Origin: a virus
Virus record (IMG/VR): IMGVR_UViG_3300033147_000096
Location: 1 to 21,542 of that record
Direction: 5' to 3' (one strand)
Length of the DNA: 21,542 bases
Position 1 is the stretch's first letter. Each line of letters starts with the position of its first letter. A program made the translations under genes and the position numbers. The notes under the pieces are model-generated. The model did not search any database. It worked only from the letters and a program-made list of their open reading frames with translations, and was not told the DNA's origin. This document shows positions 1-7,725 of this stretch, in pieces.

Positions 1-136
1 AGCTCTCTACCCGATGATTCTCGAGGCTATCCAATTGTGGCCGAAGGTAGCGCCTAAGCTCGAGGCCGCCGCCGCCGGCGACCCCGACGTCGCTCGGTTC
101 CGCGCTATCGTCGACGAGGTCGTAAAGGAGTTCTAA
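1..136 (+). CDS. 3' end of a small hypothetical protein, cut by the window start
   Basis: An open frame with codons starting at position 2 runs to the TAA at 134-136 and gives the last 44 residues of a protein: an amphipathic, Leu/Ala-rich stretch with an acidic tail (ending DEVVKEF). Codon use matches the neighbours. The stop sits inside the ribosome-binding region of the small terminase gene (AGGAG at 126-130), so the two genes are translationally close. I do not recognise the family. It may be the missing half of the gene that begins at 21468, because in HK97-like phages a few small genes commonly lie between HNH and the small terminase; that link is inference. Confidence 0.6.
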   Translation, partial: ALYPMILEAIQLWPKVAPKLEAAAAGDPDVARFRAIVDEVVKEF

Positions 137-625
137 ATGGTGCGGGGTCGTAAGCCTAAGCCGGTCGCTATGCACGTCGTCGAGGGTACGTATCGGAAGG
201 ACCGGCATGGACCGATACCCGACCAGGGGGCGCTATTCCCTCGAGTCGTTAAAGAGGTCGTCAAGCCGCCGGCGCCTAAGCACCTAAAGGGCACGTCGCT
301 ACGAATCTTTAACGAGACGGTCGACGCTCTCCTCGAGCTCGGCATACTCGACGGTTCCGACGTCGGGATAATTACGCTCTACGCCGACGCTCGAGCGGAG
401 CTCTCCTGGGCGACGTACAAGTTGCGGCGGGAGGGTAAGATCGTAACGACGGCCGCCGGCGGTATGAAACCTCACCCTGCAGTTAGCATCAAAAACCAGG
501 CCGCGATACGCGCCGGCAAGTTCGCCGCCGAGCTCGGGCTAACCCCGACGGCTCGAGCTCGGTTACAGCTTGGCGGCGGCTTCGGACCCGACGACCCGGA
601 CCCCGAGGAATCGGACCTAGATTGA
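137..625 (+). CDS. terS: terminase small subunit, P27 family
   Basis: A 162-residue protein that should bind the packaging start site on phage DNA and load the large terminase. The N-terminus has the GRKPKP signature of P27-type small terminases (residues 4-9), and the C-terminal third carries the family pattern HP...A...A.ELGLTP.AR.RL (about residues 112-143), followed by an acidic tail. Length is normal for the family. The ATG start is supported by an AGGAG at 126-130 with 6 nt spacing. The stop overlaps the start of the large subunit gene. Motif match is by eye from family knowledge; the DNA site it recognises is not visible. Confidence 0.9.
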   Translation: MVRGRKPKPVAMHVVEGTYRKDRHGPIPDQGALFPRVVKEVVKPPAPKHLKGTSLRIFNETVDALLELGILDGSDVGIITLYADARAELSWATYKLRREGKIVTTAAGGMKPHPAVSIKNQAAIRAGKFAAELGLTPTARARLQLGGGFGPDDPDPEESDLD

Positions 626-2226
626 CCGATTACCTCGAGGTCGCGCCGGGCTGCGAGGTACCGGCAAACTGGATTATCCCGAGCGATACGTATTACGACC
701 AGGGCGCCGCCGACCAGGCGGTAGACTTCTTTCCGCGCTACTGCGTACACGTTAAAGGCAAATGGGGCGGCAAGCCTTTCGAGCTCGCCGGCTGGCAGGC
801 GTCGCGTATTATCCGGCCTATATTCGGGCTCAAACGACCCGACGGTACCCGGCTCATACGGCGCGTATTTATTGAGATACCGCGAAAGAACGGTAAGTCG
901 CTCCTCGGCGCCGGCGTGGCACTCAAGATGCTATTCGCCGACGGGGAGCCGGGCGCCGAGGTTTATAGCGCCGCCGCCGATAAGGCTCAAGCCGCACTCG
1001 TTTACGACGTGGCGGCTCTCATGGTGGAGAAGTCGAAGCCGTTACGAGCTCGCTCCAAAATCACTCGAGGCAATAACCGCCAGATACTCAACGTAAAGAC
1101 TCACGGTATCTACCGCGTGATATCGGCCGATGCGAGGAGAGCTCACGGCTTTAACTCGAGCGCGATAGTCGCCGACGAGCTCCACGTATGGCAAGGGGGC
1201 TACGTCGGCTCGCTCCTCGAGGCGCTCGTAACGTCGACGGGCTCTCGAGAGCAGCCGCTACTTTTCGAGATTACGACGGCCGGTTACGACCATGAATCTA
1301 TCTGTTACCGGGAGTACGCTCGAGCCTGCAAAATACGCGACGGCGACCTCGAGGACGCGTCGTTTTTACCCGTGATATACGAGGCACCGAAAGACGCCGA
1401 CTTTGCCGACGAGGACGTATGGCGGGCCACAAATCCTAACCTAGACGTTTCGATTACTCGAGATTACCTCGCCGACGAGGCTTTACGCGCCGCCGAAGAT
1501 CCACAAGAGGAAAACGCGTTTCGGAGATTGCATCTAAATCAGTGGACCGAGCAAAAAGTACGCTGGATACCTCGCGATAAATGGGCGCTTTGTACCCTCG
1601 AGGACCTGGTCGTACCGGCTAACGCCGTCTGTTATTGCGGGCTCGATTTGTCGACCAAGGGAGATACGACGGCGTTCGTCTGGGCCTGGTACGACGGCGA
1701 CCGGGTCGGGGTCGGCTCGCATTTCTGGATTCCGGCCGATAACGCGGTACAGCGAGAAATGGCCGAGCAAGTTCCCTACCGGGCGTGGCGCGACGCCGGG
1801 CTTATCACGCTGACCGAGGGGAATGTCATCGACTATGAGGTCGTAACCGACTGGATTCTCGAGTTCTGCCGCTCACACGTCGTCGACCTGGTCGGGTACG
1901 ACCCGTATCAGGCGGAAATGGCCCGACAATACCTCGAGAAACAAGGGATAGAAACGGTCGCCTTTGGGCAAACGGCTAAGCATATGGGCCCGGCGACGGC
2001 CGAATTCTCGAGGTTATGGCGCTCGGCGAGGCTCGCTCACAACGGTAATCCGGTCCTAGCGTTCCAAGCGTCGAACGTCGCCGTACTCGAGGACAGTAAA
2101 GGCAATATCACGCCGGCTAAGAACCGGTCGGGCGACCGTATCGACGGTATTGTCGCCGCAATCATGGCGACATGGCTCCTGACGGCCGGCGAGCGGGGCC
2201 TAACGGCGGCCGACGTCGTCGCCTAA
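622..2226 (+). CDS. terL: terminase large subunit (ATPase and nuclease)
   Basis: A 534-residue packaging motor that pumps DNA into the prohead and cuts it to length. The ATPase half has a Walker A-like PRKNGKS at residues 87-93 and a Walker B segment ending in DE at 185-186. The RNase H-like nuclease half has GLDLS at 340-344 (Asp342), the YDPYQ segment at 426-430 (Asp427) and a late GDRIDG (Asp505, Asp508), the expected acidic metal ligands. Length is typical. The start is a TTG overlapping the small subunit stop (TTGA), with a weak GAGGA at 605-609. There is no in-frame ATG before the Walker A region, so the unusual start is the best choice. Complete and intact. Confidence 0.95.
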   Translation: MTDYLEVAPGCEVPANWIIPSDTYYDQGAADQAVDFFPRYCVHVKGKWGGKPFELAGWQASRIIRPIFGLKRPDGTRLIRRVFIEIPRKNGKSLLGAGVALKMLFADGEPGAEVYSAAADKAQAALVYDVAALMVEKSKPLRARSKITRGNNRQILNVKTHGIYRVISADARRAHGFNSSAIVADELHVWQGGYVGSLLEALVTSTGSREQPLLFEITTAGYDHESICYREYARACKIRDGDLEDASFLPVIYEAPKDADFADEDVWRATNPNLDVSITRDYLADEALRAAEDPQEENAFRRLHLNQWTEQKVRWIPRDKWALCTLEDLVVPANAVCYCGLDLSTKGDTTAFVWAWYDGDRVGVGSHFWIPADNAVQREMAEQVPYRAWRDAGLITLTEGNVIDYEVVTDWILEFCRSHVVDLVGYDPYQAEMARQYLEKQGIETVAFGQTAKHMGPATAEFSRLWRSARLAHNGNPVLAFQASNVAVLEDSKGNITPAKNRSGDRIDGIVAAIMATWLLTAGERGLTAADVVA

Positions 2227-2274
2227 ACCCCGCACTTAATCGGCGCACGGATTAACCATGCAGGGGTTTTATTT
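2225..2274 (+). terminator. terminator-like hairpin after the large terminase gene
   Basis: The arm AAACCCC-GCA (2225-2234) pairs with TGC-A-GGGGTTT (2259-2269) with a single bulged A. An inner stem TTAATC/GATTAA (2236-2241 with 2250-2255) closes an 8-nt loop. A T-rich tail (TTTTATTT, 2267-2274) follows. This is the best intrinsic-terminator shape in the window and overlaps the TAA stop of the large terminase gene. Termination itself is inferred. Confidence 0.65.
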
Positions 2275-2280
2275 CGTCGC

Positions 2281-2310
2281 TTGACGTGGTATAGGGGCTC
2301 GTTCTACCCT
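2281..2310 (+). promoter_or_regulatory. promoter-like sequence before the portal gene
   Basis: TTGACG at 2281-2286 resembles a sigma-70/SigA -35 box. TACCCT at 2305-2310 fits the loose TAnnnT form of a -10 box, with an 18-bp spacer. It lies just after the terminator-like hairpin and before the portal gene, a sensible place to restart transcription for the head genes. The -10 match is weak, so confidence is moderate. Confidence 0.4.
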
Positions 2311-2337
2311 CGTTAGTGGTGGGAACGGGTTAGAACG
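2300..2337 (+). promoter_or_regulatory. inverted repeat overlapping the -10 box and portal leader
   Basis: CGTTCTA-CCC (2300-2309) and GGG-T-TAGAACG (2327-2337) form an inverted repeat with one bulged T. It ends one base before the GTG start of the portal gene at 2339, and its loop holds the only purine-rich stretch (GGTGGGAA) that could bind ribosomes. It could be an operator over the -10 box, or an RNA hairpin limiting portal translation from upstream transcripts. The symmetry is seen; function is inference. Confidence 0.5.
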
Positions 2338-2338
2338 T

Positions 2339-4012
2339 GTGAGTTTTCTACAACGGCTCGCCGCCTTCCTAGACCCGGCCGGCACGTCTCGAGGTTCGTT
2401 AGAGGACCCCGGCGTACCGCTCTCCTCGCCTAATATCCTCTCGTATCTCGGGGTAAACCCGGTCGAGTCAGGCGTCGAGGTCACGTCGACAACCGCTATG
2501 CGGCTCGCCTGCGTGTTTGCATGTCTACGTGTCCGGGCCGAAGCGCTTGCGGCGCTACCCTGGGGGGTCTACCGGCGCCGTGGCGGCTCTCGAGTGGAGG
2601 TAGACGGGCATCCGCTCGGCGCTCTCCTGCGAGATATGACGAAGCGCGAAGCGCTCTCTATGCACGTCGACGGATGGGGTAACGGGTACCTCGAGCGGGT
2701 CGACTCGAGCTCGGGGGAGCTCCTCGAGCTCGATATGCTCTCGCCCGACCTGACGGGGGCCCGAAAGACAGCCGCCGGCCGGCTGTATTACGTGACCTGG
2801 ACCGAGGACCTCGGTAGCGAGCGAGCGATACCGGCCGACTCGGTCGTTCACGTCGCCGGGCCGGGATGGGACGGGGTTACGGGTTACTCGCTCCTCGCTA
2901 TGCATGCGGAGAGTATCGGCTACGGTATCGCCGCTCGAGATACCGGCGCTCGCCTAATGCGGAACGACGGCCGACCTCGAGGAGTTATCGAGGTCGCTCA
3001 CCGCCTGCAGGTCGGCGCCGGGGAGGGTATTCGCGATGAATTCGAGGCGGCTCAAGCCGGGGCAAACCAGGGGCGGATAGCCGTACTCGGGGCCGGCTCG
3101 AAGTATCAAAATATCTCGTTACCGCCTGACCAACTCCAATATATCGAGCAAATGAATCTGGCCTTACTCGACGTGGCTCGAATCTTTCTAACGCCGCCGC
3201 ACAAAATCGGATTTCTACGCGACGCCGGCGATAGAGCGAACATTGAGCATGAAAATTTACGCTTCGCGACCGACGTGCTCGTTCCTGCAAGCCGCCGGCT
3301 CGAGCTCGCCGTCGACGCTAAGTGTTTTAGCGAGAGCGAGCGCCGGGCCGGCTTCTTTACCAAAATCGACTTACGCGGGATGCTTCGCGGCGACTATAAA
3401 AGCCGAATGGAGGGGTACCGTATCGGTCGGGAAATGGGGCTCTATAACGCCGACGAGATACGAGCGCTTGAGGACGACGGGCCTATCGGGGGCCGGGCCG
3501 GCGAGACGTACCTCGTTCCGCTTAACCTGGTCGACGCCGCCGAGGAGCCGAAGGAGCCCGAGCCGATACCGGCCGCTTTGGTACCGGGGACCGAGCCGAA
3601 GGAGCCCGACCCGGAGCGCTTCCGGCCGCTATTCGTCGACGCCGCTCGTCGGCTCCTGCACCGGGAAGCCGAGGAGCTCGCCGCGATTGGGGGGCACGTC
3701 GGCCGGTACGGGGTCGCGGAACGGACGGCCGAGCGGTTCCGCCGGCTATGGGTAGGTCAACATCGGCGGCACCGGGAAACCTTTACGCCGCTCCTCGAGG
3801 CTATCGGCGACGGGTACGTAATCGGGCGCTCTGATACGTACGTACGCCGACACGCTGAGCTCGCCGAGCGGGTTATACGAGAGCACCGGGGCAACGCCCG
3901 AGCGACTGGCGAGGCTTTGGCGGCTCTCGCCGTCGGCCTGGTCGACGAATACGCCGAGCCGCTCGCCGAGCTCGAGCTCGAGGGGAAACAATGGAAGACG
4001 AGCGACGAGTAA
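2339..4012 (+). CDS. portal protein, HK97 family, with a C-terminal extension
   Basis: A 557-residue protein forming the dodecameric portal at the capsid vertex. The HK97-type core spans about residues 30-395: repeated small-residue helix (AMRLACVFACLRVRAEAL, 53-70), LPWGVYRR (73-80), WGNGYLERV (113-121) and the conserved VARIFLTPPHKIGFL (279-293). A Pro/Glu linker follows (about 400-425, with EPKEP twice), then a charged helical extension (426-557) seen as an appendage in some HK97-type portals. The GTG start at 2339 is chosen because no better start precedes the core; it has no clear ribosome-binding site, only GGTGGGAA inside a hairpin. The end overlaps the protease gene by 22 nt. Confidence 0.92.
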   Translation: MSFLQRLAAFLDPAGTSRGSLEDPGVPLSSPNILSYLGVNPVESGVEVTSTTAMRLACVFACLRVRAEALAALPWGVYRRRGGSRVEVDGHPLGALLRDMTKREALSMHVDGWGNGYLERVDSSSGELLELDMLSPDLTGARKTAAGRLYYVTWTEDLGSERAIPADSVVHVAGPGWDGVTGYSLLAMHAESIGYGIAARDTGARLMRNDGRPRGVIEVAHRLQVGAGEGIRDEFEAAQAGANQGRIAVLGAGSKYQNISLPPDQLQYIEQMNLALLDVARIFLTPPHKIGFLRDAGDRANIEHENLRFATDVLVPASRRLELAVDAKCFSESERRAGFFTKIDLRGMLRGDYKSRMEGYRIGREMGLYNADEIRALEDDGPIGGRAGETYLVPLNLVDAAEEPKEPEPIPAALVPGTEPKEPDPERFRPLFVDAARRLLHREAEELAAIGGHVGRYGVAERTAERFRRLWVGQHRRHRETFTPLLEAIGDGYVIGRSDTYVRRHAELAERVIREHRGNARATGEALAALAVGLVDEYAEPLAELELEGKQWKTSDE

Positions 4013-4605
4013 CGACTTGGGATAACTCGCTAATCGGGCGGTTCACCGTCGACCCGGCGGCCGAGCTCCGGGTCGCCCCCGACGGGACGCTCGAGGGGTA
4101 CGCCGTCGTTTACGACGCTCTCTCGCTCGACCTGGGCGGCTTTGTGGAGAGGTTCGCTCCGGCGTCGGTCGAGCTCGCCGGCGACGTGCTCGCGACCTTT
4201 AACCATTCCGTAGGCTCGATACTCGGGCGCTCGAGCTCGGGGACGCTGGCGCTCGAGCTCAACGAAACGGGGCTACGGTACCGGGTCAAGCTACCCGATA
4301 CCGGCGCCGGCCGGGACGTGAGGGAGCTCGTTCGCCGCGGCGACGTACGGGGCTCGAGTCTCACGTTTGACATGCTGGAAGAAAAATGGGGCAAGGTCGG
4401 CGAGGAAGCGTTACGGACCCTAACCCGAGTCAAGGTTAAAGAGCTCGGGCCGGTTACGCTTCCGGCCTATCCCGACACGACGGCGGCGGTACGCTCGCTA
4501 ACAGCTAACTGGGGAGGTTCCTCGCGAGGCGACCAGGTGCGGGCCGCTAACATGCGGCGGGCTCGACTTCGATACCTCGAGCTCGAGATTCGACGAGGGG
4601 AGTAA
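3991..4605 (+). CDS. prohead maturation protease, HK97/U35 type
   Basis: A 204-residue serine protease expected to cut the scaffold (delta) domain off the capsid protein inside the prohead. Family features: GYAVVY near residues 36-41, FNHSVGSILGR at 70-80 with the likely catalytic His72, GSSLTFDM at 121-128 with the likely catalytic Ser (122 or 123), and the ELGPVTLPAYPDT segment at 151-163. The ATG overlaps the portal end and has an AGGGGAAA ribosome-binding stretch. Next downstream is the capsid gene, its substrate, 2 nt away. Intact, normal length. Confidence 0.92.
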   Translation: MEDERRVTTWDNSLIGRFTVDPAAELRVAPDGTLEGYAVVYDALSLDLGGFVERFAPASVELAGDVLATFNHSVGSILGRSSSGTLALELNETGLRYRVKLPDTGAGRDVRELVRRGDVRGSSLTFDMLEEKWGKVGEEALRTLTRVKVKELGPVTLPAYPDTTAAVRSLTANWGGSSRGDQVRAANMRRARLRYLELEIRRGE

Positions 4606-4607
4606 TC

Positions 4608-5915
4608 ATGGCACTAGAGATTAGACGACTTGACGACCAGGCGAAGCGAGCGCTCTCGGAAGCTCGCGGCCTGCTAGAGCTCGCGACTCAGGAATCCCGC
4701 GATCTGACGAGCGAGGAGCAAACCCGGTTCGACGAGCTCTCGTCGGAATCGGAGCGCTGCGTGTCGATGCGTGAGCGACTGAAAGAGCTCGAGCAATCGG
4801 AGCGTCGCGACCTCGAGGCTACCGAGCTCGAGCGACGCACTCGGGAGGCGGCGGCCCGAAAGGGAAAGGCCGACCCGGAGAAAGGAAAACGCGACTACTC
4901 GGCGGCGTTCATGGCCTGGGCTCGAGGCGGCATTACGGCGCTCTCGGGTGAGCAACGGGCGACGATGGAGCGGGGGTTTAAGCCGCTCGACGTGGCGGCG
5001 GGTGAGCTCGGCGGGGAGCAGCGGGTACTGACCGGTAGCACCGGCGGCTCGCCGTACGGCGGGTACACGGTACCCGAGGATTTCATGGGGCAAGTAGAGA
5101 AAGTGATGGCGCAATACGGCGCAATCCTTTCGGCGCCGACGGGCAAGTTCAACACGTCGACGGGCGCGCTAATGCCGTGGCCGACTTCCGACGACACGGC
5201 TAACGCCGGGGAGCTCTTGAGTGAGACGAGCGGCACGGCGGCGGTTACGGCCGGCGACGTCGTATTCGACCGGATCGTATTCACGAGCTATACGCTCTCG
5301 AGCAAGATGGTAAAGGTCCAGCGGCAGCTACTACAGGACGAGGGCGTTAACTTGACCTCGTTCCTCGCCGACGCACTCGGCGAGCGGCTCGGGCGCGGTA
5401 TGGGCTCGTACTGCACGGTAGGTTCCGGTAGCGCGCAACCGACCGGTATCGTTACGGCGGCGGCCGACGCCGACTTAGACTTCTCACTGTCCGGCACGAA
5501 ACCGGACTACGCCGACTTCGTCGACCTGGTACACGCCGTCGACCCGGCGTATCGGGGGCAAGCGTCTTACGGGCTCATGTTCAACGATACCTGCCTCGTC
5601 TCGCTGCGTAAGCTCCTCGATACCACGGAGCAACCGATTTGGAATCCCGGCGGTATGGCGAATAACGCGCCGCCGACTTTGCTCGGCGTACCGTACTGGA
5701 TTAACCAGGACATGCCGGCGCCGACGGGTACGAATAAAGCCTATCTGGTCGGCGACCTCAGCAAGTTCAAAATCCGGCGCGTACAGCCGCCGATTATGCT
5801 GCGGCTCGAGGAGCGATATGCAGAGCTCCTGCAGGTCGCCTTTTTGATGTTTACCCGGTTCGACTCAAACCTCGTAAACGCTAACGCCGTTATGTACGCA
5901 TCGGTCGCGACCTAA
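4608..5915 (+). CDS. major capsid protein, HK97 fold
   Basis: A 435-residue shell subunit. Residues about 5-82 are a charged predicted coiled coil, the scaffold-like delta domain, followed by a Lys/Ala-rich linker (83-95) and a variable segment. The capsid domain begins near 137 (VLTGSTGG...GGYTVPEDF) and runs to the end, with the usual helices, beta sheet and a C-terminal strand around RFDSNLVNANAV. Protease cleavage should fall between about 95 and 140; the exact site cannot be read. Start ATG with AGGGGAG just upstream. Delta domain, protease and portal are adjacent, the HK97 arrangement in which no separate scaffold gene is needed. Confidence 0.94.
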   Translation: MALEIRRLDDQAKRALSEARGLLELATQESRDLTSEEQTRFDELSSESERCVSMRERLKELEQSERRDLEATELERRTREAAARKGKADPEKGKRDYSAAFMAWARGGITALSGEQRATMERGFKPLDVAAGELGGEQRVLTGSTGGSPYGGYTVPEDFMGQVEKVMAQYGAILSAPTGKFNTSTGALMPWPTSDDTANAGELLSETSGTAAVTAGDVVFDRIVFTSYTLSSKMVKVQRQLLQDEGVNLTSFLADALGERLGRGMGSYCTVGSGSAQPTGIVTAAADADLDFSLSGTKPDYADFVDLVHAVDPAYRGQASYGLMFNDTCLVSLRKLLDTTEQPIWNPGGMANNAPPTLLGVPYWINQDMPAPTGTNKAYLVGDLSKFKIRRVQPPIMLRLEERYAELLQVAFLMFTRFDSNLVNANAVMYASVAT

Positions 5916-5924
5916 CGTAAAACT

Positions 5925-5963
5925 CTCGAGGGGGCGCTCGACCAGGTCGGGCGCTCTCCCGAG
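5925..5963 (+). terminator. strong 39-nt hairpin directly after the capsid gene
   Basis: Positions 5925-5943 and 5945-5963 pair around A5944: 19 opposed positions with three G-T wobbles and one A-C mismatch (the innermost pairs would open to form a loop). No T tract follows, so it is not a classical terminator. It may be a partial terminator or an RNA stabiliser lowering or protecting expression beyond the capsid gene. Pairing is seen; the role is inferred. Confidence 0.5.
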
Positions 5964-5977
5964 CTCGAGGGGGTGGG

Positions 5978-6229
5978 ATGGTACGAGTAAAGGCACTCAA
6001 GGAAATTCAGTTTCGCGACCAGACGTACGAGCCGGGCGACGAGCTCGAGGTTATCGAGCGGCTCGCTAACGTATGGGTCGAGCGTAGCCTCGTCGCGATA
6101 ATCGGGCCGACCCCCGTCGACCCGGCACCGGTAGAGGTCGCCGCCGCCGAGCTCGAGGGCGAGGTCGCCGACGAACCGACGCCGGAAGCGAAACCTAGAG
6201 GCAAGGGCAAGGGCAAGGGAAAGGGGTAG
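5978..6229 (+). CDS. small head-associated protein with Lys-Gly tail
   Basis: An 83-residue protein immediately after the capsid gene. The first 40 residues follow a pattern common in small post-capsid phage proteins: VKALKEIQFRDQTYEPGDELEV, a short beta-rich module with a PGD turn. An acidic Pro/Glu region follows and the C-terminus is a basic Gly-Lys repeat (GKGKGKGKG). Ribosome binding could use GAGGGGG at 5966-5972. The exact role is unknown; a minor head or connector-associated role is guessed from position only. The Lys-Gly codons also supply the AAAGGGG ribosome-binding stretch for the next gene. Confidence 0.7.
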   Translation: MVRVKALKEIQFRDQTYEPGDELEVIERLANVWVERSLVAIIGPTPVDPAPVEVAAAELEGEVADEPTPEAKPRGKGKGKGKG

Positions 6230-6232
6230 GCT

Positions 6233-7150
6233 ATGGCCTGGTCGGGCGTAAAGAACGTCGAGCTAACGGTACGACACGCTGTACGGGATTCCGAGGGGGC
6301 GCTCGTTACTGGCGTCGCCGGCTCGGTCGCTACCGTACTCGTCGACCCCGACGGCGCCGGCTCGGCGATAACCGTAACGGTCGTCGAGATAGGTACGACC
6401 GGATGGTACGAGCTCGCCTTAACACTCGACGAGGCGGGGACCTGGATACTCACCATAACGAATCCCTCGGCACCGACGGCCGACGGCGGCGTATTCGACT
6501 ACCCGTTACAGATAAGCGAGGCCGGGCTCGCCGGCTACGGCGAGGGCTCCTTCGGGCTTACGACTCGAGCGCTCGTCAAGTCGCACCTGGGTTTAGGCGA
6601 TAGCTCGACGACTCATAACGTGCTAATCGACTCGCTCGTTACCGGGTTGAGCTCGCAGTTACAAAGCAGGTCGGGCCGGCACTTCGGCTCATGGGTGCAT
6701 ACCGAAACGTACGACGGGCTCGGGGTAGGTCGACTATGGCTCGAGCAAGGCCCGCTACAGTCGGTAACGTCTATCGAGGAGCTCTCGTATTCCGACGCCG
6801 GCGAGGCCGCTCTCGAGCTCGACGCGTGGCGGTACGAGGGGGTCGGCCGGTCGAGTGAGCTCGGCGGCGACGATAGGCGAGCGCATATCGTACGGCTCGA
6901 CGGCGGCAAGTTCTCGAGGGGCGTACGTAACTGGCGGGTTATCTATACGGCCGGCTACGTCAATATCCCGGCCGGGCTAACGATGGACTGTACGCGCCTG
7001 GTTGTCGCTCACTTCCGCCGGCGCGATATTGAGGGGCTCGTATCGAAAGGCTCGGTCGACCTATCGGCTACGCCGCTCGACCCGACCGACCTCGATAGGA
7101 TGGCTGACCGTATCGCCGCCCAGTGGCGACAGCGGCTCGGGATTATCTAG
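6233..7150 (+). CDS. head-tail adaptor with N-terminal Ig-like domain
   Basis: A 305-residue, two-part protein. Residues about 1-98 look like an Ig-like beta sandwich (KNVELTVRHAV..., GTTGWYELALTLDEAGTWILTIT, then a VFDYPL strand). Residues about 107-305 resemble HK97 gp6-type adaptors: TTRALVKSHLGL followed by a helix (LIDSLVTGLSSQLQSRSGR), a beta section and YTAGYVNIPAGLTMDCTRLVVAHF with a late amphipathic helix. Such adaptors bind under the portal and are usually about 100-200 residues without the N-terminal domain. The fusion is odd but the frame is continuous and no internal start looks better. Ends with TAG overlapping the next GTG. Confidence 0.7.
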   Translation: MAWSGVKNVELTVRHAVRDSEGALVTGVAGSVATVLVDPDGAGSAITVTVVEIGTTGWYELALTLDEAGTWILTITNPSAPTADGGVFDYPLQISEAGLAGYGEGSFGLTTRALVKSHLGLGDSSTTHNVLIDSLVTGLSSQLQSRSGRHFGSWVHTETYDGLGVGRLWLEQGPLQSVTSIEELSYSDAGEAALELDAWRYEGVGRSSELGGDDRRAHIVRLDGGKFSRGVRNWRVIYTAGYVNIPAGLTMDCTRLVVAHFRRRDIEGLVSKGSVDLSATPLDPTDLDRMADRIAAQWRQRLGII

Positions 7151-7725
7151 TGTCTAACCTCGAGCGCTACGGCTTCCGGCAAGGGCAGTTTAGCTCTGGC
7201 TCGAGGGGTCGCTCGAGCTCGGCGGGGCGCTCGGGCGCTCGAGGAGCCGGCGGCGGCGTCGAGCTCAAGATTACGACTATCCGGCTCAAGCAGGCCGCTA
7301 AGGAGCTCGGGGTCGCGCCGAAGGTACTCAAGCGAGAAATCCGGCAACGTATGAGGAAGCTCGGGCGCGTACTTCAAATGGCGTGGCGCGATGCTTTCGT
7401 CGGGCAAATGACCGACCCGGTATCGAGGCACCGTGACGATAACCTACCGGTACTCGGTACTTTCAGCGGCAAGAGCAAAAGGACCATCGGGGTCCGTACG
7501 AAGTTCCCTAACCCTAACAAGCCGGGGACTAGTGTCTTTAAGACGTTCGTAGGACCTCGAGGCGGCGCCGGCATACCGGGGCCCGGCTTTTATCTAGCGT
7601 TCCACGAGTTCGGCGACTCGTTCCACCCACGGCGACCCGTGGCGGCTGGCGTCAAGCGTCGTCACCAGGCGAGGATTAACCGAGAGCTCGAGGCCGTAGT
7701 TAATGAGATATTGCGAGGGTGGTAA
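7150..7725 (+). CDS. tail-completion or head-tail joining protein, HK97 gp10-like
   Basis: A 191-residue basic protein. The C-terminal third has the HK97 gp10 family look: GFYLAFHEFGDSFHPRRPV (147-164; HEFG at 152-155) then a charged helix. Residues 10-36 are a low-complexity Ser/Gly/Arg stretch. I chose the GTG at 7150, overlapping the adaptor stop (TAGTG); an earlier GTG at 7123 would add nine residues and overlap more, and neither has a good ribosome-binding site. It sits where the joining proteins of the head-tail interface are encoded. No separate head-stopper gene is visible before it. Confidence 0.6.
   Translation: MSNLERYGFRQGQFSSGSRGRSSSAGRSGARGAGGGVELKITTIRLKQAAKELGVAPKVLKREIRQRMRKLGRVLQMAWRDAFVGQMTDPVSRHRDDNLPVLGTFSGKSKRTIGVRTKFPNPNKPGTSVFKTFVGPRGGAGIPGPGFYLAFHEFGDSFHPRRPVAAGVKRRHQARINRELEAVVNEILRGW

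Noticed and set aside
2555-2905. 116-residue minus-strand frame
   Set aside because: Opposite the portal core; no support beyond openness in GC-rich DNA.
3243-3755. 170-residue plus-strand frame inside the portal gene
   Set aside because: Shadow frame: Arg/Ser/Pro-rich, fully inside the well-supported portal gene.
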